This document shows positions 1 to 9,270 of a stretch of 22,008 nucleotides of DNA, piece by piece (position 1 is the first letter of the stretch; each line of letters starts with the position of its first letter). The position numbers were made by a program, and so were the translations under genes. Source of the DNA: Silene noctiflora (taxonomy: Eukaryota; Streptophyta; Magnoliopsida; Caryophyllales; Caryophyllaceae); the NCBI GenBank assembly GCA_009801015.1, contig VHZZ01008529.1:15714-37721 (forward strand), written 5' to 3'. Below the pieces are notes generated by a model. That model ran no database searches, was not told the origin of the DNA, and worked only from the letters and a program-made list of their open reading frames with translations.

Positions 1-138
1 GTTTCAGTTGTAACCGTTTTAATAAGTTAAACTTTATATTTGTTTCATTATGGTTTCTATGATGTTCACTACCTCGGGTAACCGAGATGGTAGCAACCTT
101 ATATTCAGAGGTAGTCCTTGTTAAGGTGTCTCTGAGTA

Positions 139-1278
139 TGGGGGTGTTACACCAATGGTGCATAGACATGCTTTTGAAGCTGTGGATAGGGCATTAAGAG
201 GTATAGTGCAGCTTGATGACCCCATGGCAATGGATAAAGTCTTTGGTGGAAAAAATGTCGTTCTAGGTGGAGACTTTAGACAAGTACTACTTGTTGTACC
301 TTAAAGAGACCGGGTTGATATAGTGGACGCATATATTATAAAATCACCACATATATGGCCTCATTGTAATGTACTCAAACTGCTGAGAAATATGCGAATA
401 ATGCAAGGAATGGATGAAAATGAAGCTACTAAATTAGCAGAATTCAGCAAATGGGTACTCTATGTAGGTGATGGCAACATACCTGCAACAACAAAAGGAT
501 GCGAAGATGAGGGAGCATGGATTAACATACCGAAAGACATATTAATTCAAAATAAAGGAGACCCGGTTACGTTCATAGTAGAAGAGGTATACCCTCTACT
601 TGACAACTACAAAGATCCCATATACTTACAAGGAAGAGCCATTCTTGCACCTAAAATGAAGCAACTGATGAGGTGAACAATTACATGTTAGACCTTATAC
701 CAGGAGACGCGGTAGTATCAAAGAGTGTGGACAGAATATGTCCATTAACTAGAAGTGCTGGAAACATGGAGAATTTATACCCAACGGAATTCCTAAATTC
801 ACTCAAGTTTCAGGGTTTACCAAACCATGAAATTCATCTTAAGGTGGGTTGTCCAATAATATTGTTGAGGAACATTAATCAGACAGCCGAAATGTGCAAT
901 GGCATAAGGCTCACATTGACGAATATACAAACACGTATAATCGAGGCCAATATCATCACAGGCACTAATGTTGGGGCAATAGTCTATATTCCAAGAATCG
1001 AAATGACCCCAACAGAGACAAAATGGCCATTTACAATGAATAGGCGACAGTTTCCAGTAAAGGTATGTTTTGCCATGACTATAAACAAAAGCCAAGGATA
1101 GACTTTTGAAAAAGTAGGGGTTTACTTACCCGAGCCCGTTTTCAGTCCTGGGCAATTATATGTAGCTATTTCAAGAGTAACCACCCGTAAAGGATTGAAG
1201 ATATGCATACCTAAAAATGAGAATGATGACGAATACAATACAAAAACTAAAAATGTTGTTTATAAGGAAATATTGTAA
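139..1278 (+). pseudogene. Helitron helicase (PIF1-like), C-terminal part, broken
   Basis: This is the C-terminal half of the SF1/PIF1-like helicase that unwinds DNA during Helitron rolling-circle transposition. Landmarks in order are [16 protein letters not shown] (about 156-203), [12 protein letters not shown] (motif III, about 268-301), LLRNMRI (about 380-400), GDAVVSKSVDRI (about 703-738), LKVGCPIILLRNINQ (about 838-882), MTINKSQG (1075-1098), and GQLYVAISRV in the last helicase motif (about 1150-1180). The frame ends at TAA 1276-1278. Lesions are a damaged DEAP box near 139-155, a stop TAA at 302-304, a one-base deletion (or two-base insertion) near 665-675, and a stop TAG at 1099-1101 where the family has Gln (KSQG-Q-TF). 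Walker A lies upstream of the window or is lost. The protein cannot be made from this copy. Confidence 0.88.
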
Positions 1279-2574
1279 CCTTATGAACAAACATTCACTA
1301 CCACACTGCAAACCTAACAATATAAGTAAATCCTCTCTTCAAAGACATTTATCGGGGATATCACCTTCAATTTTCAGTTTTCTTTTTAAATTACACAAAC
1401 TTTGTTAGTTTTTGTTATACATCCATATTTTTCTTTTTCTTAGTGTAATTGTTGATATCTCCATTATCTTTAATCTTCATATTCTCAAAATCTTTTCTAA
1501 AGGTATCTAGCATTTATGTTATTTTTTAACTGTACTACGGAGCTTATCATTACGCGTCTTCCTTCGCTGATATTGCAATTTCACTGTTTACTTACCTAAA
1601 TAACATAGTGCATTTCAATATTTAATTATTTATATCTACCCTTTGGAGTAGGTTTAAATAAATCTACCTAGAGTTCCTTAAACACCTGCAACTTTGAAAT
1701 GAACTCCTAATTTTATCACATGATTTATAATTGCTCATGATTTATTTGGCCCGAGACACAACAACCATTTTGCTATACTAAATAACGTGATTAGGTTATT
1801 AAAGCACTTTATCAACTTTGTATTAGTGTCGCCTACATGTCTCCAATTATCCTCGATGTAATTCCCTCTCCTTGGGTATATGTTATGCGAATTGTAGACA
1901 AATATTGCTTTTGGTAAATGGCGTCATCTTCGCATAAAAAACATCATGGTTATGCGAGGATAGGTTTTTGCTTGCACATATGTACTACGAATGAATTGAC
2001 TTATTAGACTTAGGTTGTATATCATTTGTGAGGTAGTTCTCGCATTTGTAGGCCTTTCTAGCCTTGATCATTTATGATGTATGCTTTAAAAATGTCTCAC
2101 TTATGACTGATCTTGGATAATTAATTTAGGTACAAAGCTGACACCAGGATTTCAATCATTTCGGGCATTCTCGAAGCTACTTTACAACGAATCTTTCCAA
2201 CATTACAAGAAGAAAAAATGCAGATATGAAATTATAAGTTATTATTCTTTTAAATTAATGTCATCTACTTCCATGGTTACATTTCTAATATAGGATTAAA
2301 AAGGAAAACATACCTTCACACGTGTTTTCAGTTATTTAGGTAAACAAACCTGGTTTTATTTGCTATAAGTATTAATTTTGAAATTAATTTCAACTAAACG
2401 GTACTTTAAGAATTCTAATTCTAATACTGAATATAGAACACAATATTTGTAAATCAAACGAAAATAAAAGGATAAACTTGATGCAAACATTGTTCACACT
2501 ATACACTTGCCAATAAGAGAAAACAAAAAGGTCTCCAGTACACCTATCTATATTTTAAATTTAATCAATCGCGA
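1279..2574. other. Non-coding spacer inside the Helitron
   Basis: AT-rich sequence between the helicase stop and the Agenet fragment. I see no reading frame with protein-like content and no RNA gene. It probably holds the helicase 3' untranslated region and decayed Helitron filler. Confidence 0.5.
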
Positions 2575-2982
2575 TAATCCACTTCTCTGACTCTCACACC
2601 TGAAGTAGCCGCATTTGCGCAAGTTCACAAATAACTACTTCCTCAAATGTATCAATAAGCACTACATGAAAACAATAAAAAGGAAATGCAGAAACGTGCA
2701 AGACTCTTCCAAGCCACCAACCACCATCCAAGTACACCTCCGCTAGATAACCAACAGCAAATCTGGAACTCTGAATATGTAATTGGCGTGGCCGCATTTG
2801 CTCAACGACAACACTTCCCTATGAAGCTGTATCCCACCAGGTTCAAACCAATCTTCAAACTCAACATAAAAAACACCATCCTATACCTCAAAAAGCAAGC
2901 ACGCAACAAAGTAAGTGACTAAAAACCCCAACTCAGGAAAGCATACCTCCACTATGTCACCAAGAGCGTAAGAGTGAACCAT
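2575..2982 (-). pseudogene. Tandem Agenet/Tudor-like (DUF724-type) gene fragment
   Basis: Read on the minus strand from ATG 2982-2980, the first domain reads YALGDIVEVCFPELGF, then DGVFYVEFEDWFEPGG and a REVLSLS end. After a one-base slip near 2800 the second domain reads MRPRQLHIQSSRFAVG, AEVYLDGGWWLGRV and then CFHVVLIDTFEEVVIC, ending in MRLLQV and, past a stop, ESEKW. This spacing (G-D-x-V-E-V; Y-V-E-F; L/M-R-P; D-G-W-W-x-G-x-V; E-E; W) is that of paired plant Agenet domains, a Tudor-like fold of the Royal family found in DUF724 and chromatin-associated proteins. Lesions are TAG at complement(2881-2883), the frameshift near 2800 and TGA at complement(2594-2596). It lies inside the Helitron, antisense to the helicase and RPA-like genes, and is probably captured host sequence. 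The parent gene is unknown. Confidence 0.72.
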
Positions 2983-3688
2983 CTTCAGGGGTAAGGATAC
3001 AGAATATGGTCAGTTGTTAATTTAAGTGAGTAATTAAGAGAGGTTAGCAAATAAGAGGTTGATCACATTATATTTATACGACTGACTAGGAGAAAAGAAG
3101 TTAATAATATGCTTAAAAGTATTGTGACTATTACAAAAAATTTCTCAGAAAATAATAGACCCAAATATTAAATGTAGAAAATGAATACTTAACACAATAA
3201 AATATAATAAAGACGGAATGATTGCTCTGAAGTAAGTATTGCTGACTGTTACAAAAAATGGCCAGTCATAACAATAAAACCATCGTAATAAAAGCAAAAA
3301 AATGAATAATTACAAAACTAATCATCTTCTGCATAATTAGCACAATTAAATGATATTTACCACAATTAAATAAAATAATAAAGACCGGTGACATTATATT
3401 CGATATGAATGAAAACCAAAACTGAAGAAATGGGAAAGACTTTTCATATCATGACATTTATAATAATTTACTACCACGAGGCTATAAGTAACAAGCCAGA
3501 AACGTAAAAGAAACATAAAACAGTCAGAGAACCACAACTAACACAAAGGTAAATAAAAAACACAAAACCCAATCATCACTTTCTTAAAAAAAATGTGAAT
3601 TCCATGCCCGCAAAACATCGTAATTGAACTAATATTTTACCTAAATTAACGCAGGGAAGTCAAATCAAAATATCAGCAAAGAACAACT
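2983..3688. other. AT-rich spacer, possible RPA-like promoter
   Basis: Adenine-rich sequence between the Agenet fragment and the RPA-like gene. It should contain the promoter and leader of the RPA-like gene, but I cannot name a TATA box with confidence. No coding content is seen. Confidence 0.4.
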
Positions 3689-6081
3689 ATGGTCCCTCAG
3701 CCCGCAACGGTCGCCACATTATCTCCTTCAAAGTTACGTTATGAACTAACAGCTCGAGCAACCAAAATTTGGGAGATAAGCTCAAACGAAAACGAACAAC
3801 CACTTTCACTAAACATGGTTCTACTAGACCCAAGGGTATAATACAATGACAAACAAGGTAAAAACAACTGATACCTTATTATTAGCACTAACAAACTGTG
3901 TATATTATTTAAACTTGGCAACCATATACACACTACTATACCAAAACGCATGATTAGCTCTTACAAAGAAACACTCAAAGAAGGCAAAATCTACAAACTG
4001 CAACATTTCGATGTAGCTAAGAATAACAGGTCATACAAGCCTGTCATAACCACCGCCAACATCATCAAGTGCACCACGTTTACTTTTATCATGGAAGAAC
4101 AGGACCGAAGTCACCCAATCCCCCATCACAAATTTGAGTTCCACCTACTGAACATTCTCCATGGGCATTCCAACAAAAACGATTACTTAATAGGTATATC
4201 AAAATTCATACCCTTTTTAGTATTTATTTAATTTACTGATTTCAATAATAATTCCACCATTGCATAGGAAAACAATGTCACATTTACAGTGTAATAATGA
4301 TATTTTCCTCACCATTGTGCAGATGTTATTGGCTTCATAACAATTGTTGAGAACAAGAGACAAGTAATGACCAATAACGGATTGACCCAACTACGCCACA
4401 TATACATCCAAGACGAGAGGTAAGAATCACTTCACCACACTGCACATGCGATTATTATTTAGAATATATAACCAAGTATTCCAAGAAGCAGGAAACAAGC
4501 GGTGAGAGTCACATTGTGGGGTAAAACAACAGACCTAATAGGTGACACACTAGAGTTGAACAATGCTCAAGCACACGTCGTCGTGATAACATTTGTGAAA
4601 GTTGTTTTGTATGATGGTAACTGTATGAAGTAAACTCATTCCTCTTAAAATAACCAACCAAATGAGCGGCAAACGACTAATACTATTTCTGACCAACGCA
4701 GGGGCAGATCGGTTACAGTCAACATACGACACAAAAATATACATCAACTTGGAAATTCCAGAAGCGCAACACCTAAGAGAAAGATGCCACCAACCTCACA
4801 CACACTTTTAACTTATAACAATAATTGGGTACAAACTATCTCAAGAAAAAAAATTCACATTTTTGACACAGGGAAGAAGAACCACATGAGGCGAAGTTCA
4901 TCACCAATGCAGGAATTAACAAAGAAGAACCGTTATTCAAATCCATTTAAGAACTACAAGAGATGAAACTCCCACATGAGGTAGACTAGAAATTTATTTC
5001 TGCGTTTATGTGAATTCTATGTAGTAAATATTTGCAAGATATATACATGTCTAACCAAACCATTCCTACAGAGAGAGTTGTTCATTTGTCAAGGGGCCAT
5101 AACAGAAATAAGATCCGACGTTGAATGAAGGTACATGTCCCGCACGACATGCAAAACCGGTCTACAATATGACAAAATTTGTACCCAGTGCAACGAATTT
5201 ATAGAGTACCCAATGCAAAGGTAAGTAGAATCAATATCCTAGAGTAAATCAAAATTAACCTTATCAAGACATTAAAAGTTGGGAGTAAACATCATAACAA
5301 AATAGGTACCGGCTAATGACAACCTTATCCGACGGAGTGTGCTCAGTGAAATTAGGGCTCTTCGACAAGGAAGCGAAAAAGATCATTGGCAAGCCAGTTA
5401 ACAAACTGCTTGACCTATACGGAAAGGTTTGTCACTTCCAAAAACTATTTAACCAAACAACTATTCTAATACCAAATAACACAACATTTAAATTGGATAC
5501 TAACTACGGGAGTATCAACACCTTACATGAAGATGGAAAAGAAAGAGTTTTTAACATTTTACAGGAATGTATTCGCAAAGAATACGCATTCAAAGTCAAG
5601 GTCGGGCTGAGCAAATTTGGGAACGAGCGAGAACTAAAAGGACAAAAGACAATGCAAACAAATTCAGAATTCGAAGAACCAAACAACACCATCAATGAAA
5701 AAGAAGAGGTACATACTACTACCAAAGCAAACCCTGCAATACAACTTCAATGCTGCCCAAAAATAATATGCACGTTTAAAATGATTAACAACATGTACAA
5801 TAAACAACAGGCACATGATTCCAATAAATATTCCGGGAAGCTACTCTCAACCACAACACAAGAGAACAAAGAAAAACGAAAACAAATGGAGAAGTAAGTT
5901 TATTTCATTCACATTAACCTATGATTAAGTAAGAAGCATTGTTAGCATTGTTCAACAATTATATAATTAAACGTGCAGGACACAAATACCAAAACAAGAG
6001 ACCGATCCGCCGGAATGCAACACAAATAGGAAGCGACCAAAAGCATTTGAGACAACAACTTCACATAACAACACCCCCTAA
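3689..6081 (+). pseudogene. RPA1-like ssDNA-binding protein of the Helitron
   Basis: This is related to the large subunit of replication protein A, with three OB-fold regions, and presumably coated single-stranded DNA during Helitron transposition. A nine-exon model can be read: 3689-3835, about 3917-4193, 4323-4419, 4492-4616, 4702 to about 4780, about 4862-4980, 5072-5220, 5306-5893 and 5979-6081. Most junctions have GT-AG signals and correct phase. Exon 1 begins MVPQPATVATLSPSK and gives KIWEISSNENEQPLSLNMVL. Exon 2 gives LKEGKIYKLQHFDV. Exons 3-5 give DVIGFITIVENK, VRVTLWGK and TKIYINLEIPE. Exons 7-8 give the zinc-ribbon OB fold (FICQGAITEI, CTQCNEFIEYP, LSDGVCSVKLGLFDKEA). Lesions are no AG at the exon 2 acceptor, an AT in place of the exon 5 donor GT, TAA at 4948-4950, TGA at 5125-5127 where Trp is expected, and an apparently missing Cys in the first zinc pair. 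The C-terminus is Lys/Gln-rich. The element is decayed but recognisable throughout. Confidence 0.85.
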
Positions 6082-6677
6082 TGAGCCGATGGACAATATA
6101 ATGCGTACTGAAAAAGGCACAATTGAAATAACGGCAATACGAAAGTATTGCCTCCGTCTTGAGTTGCCACTTATTTTTCTAGCTAAATCCCTAAACAATA
6201 GTTTCCTTTCATTTAATTGTCGTATCTAGGTGAAAATGACCTCATATGATCTTAAGTAACAAATTTATTTTCGAACACGAACATCAATCAACTGCTTGAG
6301 TGTTTGTTTGAGATGTTTTTTTAATGATATCAGTGTTGCATATCCACTCTTACATACTTTTGTTGGATGGTCTTAAAATTTGAAATTTTGTCCAAATTTA
6401 TGACTAACTATCCTCTCAAGCCTAATGAGAAGAAACTCTCTCAAAAGTTAGTGGCAATTTGCCTCCATTTGTGTATTCCTAATTTAAAAGGCTACAATCT
6501 ATATTCGTACTCAAATTAATGGCTTCCATATACAACAAAAAAAATGAAAAAAAAAAAAACAATAACAAATTTGCATATACTAATAGCATAGTTAATTTTG
6601 CTAAAACAAAACAGCCACTCAACAAACTAAAAACAGCAAAATGGATAATATAATAAAAAAAAGTAGCCAATAACGTT
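6082..6677. other. Helitron 3' non-coding region
   Basis: AT-rich stretch between the RPA-like stop codon and the terminal hairpin. It contains several A runs (for example near 6536-6560) and no gene-like frame. It presumably contains the RPA-like 3' untranslated region and the subterminal part of the element. Confidence 0.5.
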
Positions 6678-6704
6678 CCGTGAATTTCACGGCCATCAAA
6701 ACTA
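6678..6704 (+). repeat. Helitron 3' terminus: hairpin plus CTA end
   Basis: The palindrome CCGTGAATTTCACGG (6678-6692) forms a 6-bp stem with a 3-base loop. It is followed after nine bases by CTA (6702-6704) and then T. Helitron 3' ends consist of a short GC-rich hairpin about 10-12 bases before a terminal CTRR, with insertion next to T. The fourth base of CTRR is missing or mutated here (CTA then T). Position and orientation agree with the upstream helicase and RPA-like genes. Confidence 0.72.
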
Positions 6705-7491
6705 TTTTAATATAGTAGGCTTTTATCTTTACTCTTAATCATCTTATCAAAAAAGTCTCTAGATCTCCATGTATTGTCAGTTTTCACTAACATCGTCATT
6801 TATAAATGATCTTCAATTTGATCTTCTTAGCACAATTTATTAGTACCTACATCATATATTAAAATAACGGGTATTAATGAAAATAGCAATAATCATGGTC
6901 TCACTTAAAAAAAAAAAGAACAAAGTAAAAACATAATAGAAGAGGAATATTTCAATTAGGGTATAGTGATATACAAGATGTAATATAATCACATATATAT
7001 AGAGATGTCAGATGGTAGTCACTATGAAGAATTGAGGTATTCTATTCTAATTAAGCTTCATAATTTTATATATTATCTTTTGACAATCACTGATATTCTA
7101 ATTGACATTTATGTGCAATTCAATTTAATAGACACTAAACCATCTTGATGTCTATCATTAGAAGTTGATAGGCTGTAAGATTTATTGTATTATTATATGT
7201 ACGATGATGATGATAAGAATTTGTTATCCAGAATATCTTTTAGTCATGACTAAAACTTGGAGTCTCATACATAGATAGATAGATTTTAGTTATTTAACCT
7301 TTTAAAAAAACTCTCTTTTGATTTTTGTACTAGAAAAATACTAATAAGTAGTACACCATATTCCTTTCTAGGAGGGAAAAAATATTTTGACGGAGATGAA
7401 AGAAATGATGTTTCAGTACTAGATTAGTCCTAAACTAGAAGTGCATCATATCTCTCTTCTTTTCTCTCTCAAAAATCCCCAATAAATTCCA
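6705..7491. other. Intergenic AT-rich spacer
   Basis: No gene, RNA or clear transposon terminus is seen. Only short simple repeats (GATGATGAT near 7204, GATAGATAGAT near 7274) and A/T runs stand out. Confidence 0.5.
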
Positions 7492-7511
7492 AAAAAAAAA
7501 TCCAAACCCTA

Positions 7512-8286
7512 AGTTGTCTTGCTTCGTCGCCGGCCCCTCCTTCTACCAACCCATGCTAGCCTTTTCTTACGCCGGTGATTGGGGCCGATCTCTGGCGACT
7601 CGTCTCTAAACCATCAATAAGGTTCGTGTTAAACCATTTTAGCCCACTTGCTTCTTCTTCTTTCGATTTTTTTGTGGGCTTCTCTTGATTTGGTTCTTTA
7701 TTGGTGGTTGAGAGTTGAAGGAGAGGGCTAGTCGCTCGTTTTGGTGGTAGTGATGGTTGGATCGCAGTGGCGGTTTCTTCTTTCCATATTTTTTGTTGTC
7801 CTTGCCGTTTTCTTTTTTTTTTTTTCTCGTCCTTCCTTTTAAGCTTAGTTTTTTATTTGTTTATTTTGTCCTCTCACTTTTGGAGAGTTTTGTCCCCACT
7901 CATGGTGGGTTTTTGTCCCACATTTTGTGGGTTTCTTCTCCTAATATGGGAGTCGTAGGTCTAAGCGGAAGATCAGCTCTTTCTTTGTTTCTCCTATGGT
8001 AATGCAGCTGTTGTCAGAGCGTCAGATACAAGAGGTTAGATCAGGAAAAATTCATCTTTCTCAAAACTTCAGCAGAACTGAAGATCCCCTTGCAAAAGGC
8101 TGTGTGATGTACCAATGGTGTTTTAGAGGGCTTGCAGAAGCGTCTTGCATTCTAATTAGAGATGTTTGTTTCGTGAAAGATGGTTTTTCTTTGATTTCAA
8201 CGATATTGTATTTCGTCTTTTCTGACGTCTGTTATAGATGCCGTATGGCTTTTGATTAATAAATCGAGATTTCCCTTTAAAAAAAA
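7512..8286 (+). mobile_element. Probable retroposed transcript or non-autonomous LINE-like insert
   Basis: A GC-richer, pyrimidine-rich segment begins after AAACCCTAA. It ends with AATAAA (8259-8264) and, 14 bases later, an A tract (8279-8286). An A-tract plus TCC-AAACCCTAA on the left (about 7491-7511) and A-tract plus TCCTAAACTTAA on the right (about 8279-8298) look like an imperfect target-site duplication. No long frame is convincing. The Phe/Leu-rich frames near 7757-8002 come from T runs. It could be a retroposed mRNA, a LINE-derived non-autonomous element, or a remnant exon of an unannotated gene. Confidence 0.4.
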
Positions 8287-8350
8287 TCCTAAACTTAAAT
8301 ATCCATCTACTTTTCTTAACTTATCCATCAAAAAAATCCCCTTACAAGAG

Positions 8351-8820
8351 CATTGTTGTTAGGATCGAGATTCTACTTTGAATCGATGGGGAAGGTAGGA
8401 TCGAATCTGTAGAATCGGATTGTAGAATCGCAAGATTCTACAAACTCACTAAATATAATTTTTTATTTGGTAAAAACATATAATTGAAGATCAAAACACT
8501 TATTTATTAATATTTATTCATAAATATTGGTAATTAATGGTTTAGTATCATTGTATGAACATGTTTCTACAACTTACACGAAATTTTGGTTTTACGGTGT
8601 CATTATATAATAATATATTTTAATATTTTTATTATGGAATCAGATCTTAGAATCGTAAAATCGTAGGATCGTGTTATGATCTCATCTTTAGAAATTTAAA
8701 ATTAATAGGATCGTAATATTCTACAACCCTAATAGAATCGTAGAATCTAGGATCGGTCAAGCATTTTCGGATCGTAAAATCGTAGAATGGTTGGATCGAA
8801 TCGCGATTCTGACAACAATG
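8351..8820. mobile_element. Inverted-repeat MITE rich in GATCGTAGAATCG motifs
   Basis: The left end CATTGTTGTTAGGATCGAGA matches the reverse complement of the right end, CATTGTTGTCAGAATCGCGA, over about 25 bases with few mismatches. Variants of GGATCG, TAGAATCG and AAAATCG recur in both subterminal regions, giving a long imperfect hairpin. The hexamer ACAAGA occurs on both sides (8344-8349 and 8822-8827), possibly a remnant of the target-site duplication. It has no coding capacity. The long TIR and internal repeats suggest a Mutator-like or hAT-like MITE; the superfamily is not settled. Confidence 0.7.
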
Positions 8821-8827
8821 GACAAGA

Positions 8828-9270
8828 TGGTGGAATTGGAGGGAAGTGAAGAGACACATAAGCAATTCAGCACCCCTAATAATTATTTCAATTCAATCGT
8901 TGTTTGTAGTTAAACTTGAATTAGATTTCTTCCGAATCAGTGAATCACCTTCAATTTGTGAAACTTGGTTATGCAGCAACATTAATTCTCTCGCTCCCTT
9001 CAAATTTCGGCAAGTTTATTCTACCCCTCTTAACTCTTTTATTCTTCGTTTTCAACACCTTGATTGATCGCACTTCAATTTACCCCCATTTTTATTCCGG
9101 TGACATCCATTGTTAGGGTTTGTTTTTCTCGGTACAATTTGTAGTTGGGTTTCTTTTTACATGATGACTAGTATACTGTGTTGGAGTTTTAGCTTCACTA
9201 TTATACTTATGTTATTGCATTCGTATTGAATTGGGTTAGTTGCGACTTCTTATGATCAGGAACTAAGATA
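8828..9270 (+). promoter_or_regulatory. Presumed HBS1 promoter-proximal region and 5' UTR with intron
   Basis: Pyrimidine-rich leader-like sequence upstream of the HBS1 start. A plausible 5' UTR intron runs from GT at 9132-9133 (CTCG|GTACAA) to AG at 9258-9259 (GATCAG|GAAC), 11 bases before the ATG. The transcription start and any TATA box were not resolved. An in-frame TGA at 9253-9255 limits upward extension of the coding frame. Confidence 0.45.

Larger units (their letters stand above)
1..6704 (+). mobile_element. 3' part of a degenerate autonomous-type Helitron
   Basis: A helicase pseudogene and an RPA1-like gene lie on the same strand and are followed by a short hairpin and a CTA end, which is the gene order and terminus of plant Helitrons. 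The 5' terminus, the Rep (HUH) domain and the N-terminal helicase motifs are outside the window. The helicase has several stops and frameshifts, so the copy is not autonomous now. A reverse-strand fragment of an Agenet-domain gene sits between the two Helitron genes. Seen: the coding remnants and the hairpin. Known of the family: plant Helitrons encode Rep/Hel and often RPA-like proteins. Inferred: that everything from base 1 to 6704 belongs to one element, since nested insertions in the AT-rich spacers cannot be excluded. Confidence 0.8.

Noticed and set aside
1-30. TTGTAACCGTTTT at the window start, resembling the CACTA subterminal heptamer at the far end
   Set aside because: Single copy, no CACTA terminus nearby, and the surrounding sequence belongs to the Helitron region; probably chance.
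817-1095. 92-codon minus-strand frame
   Set aside because: Antisense shadow of the Helitron helicase, which has clear family motifs on the plus strand.
7757-8259. Phe/Leu-rich overlapping frames
   Set aside because: Produced by T-rich sequence in a probable retroposon; no domain and no conserved start.
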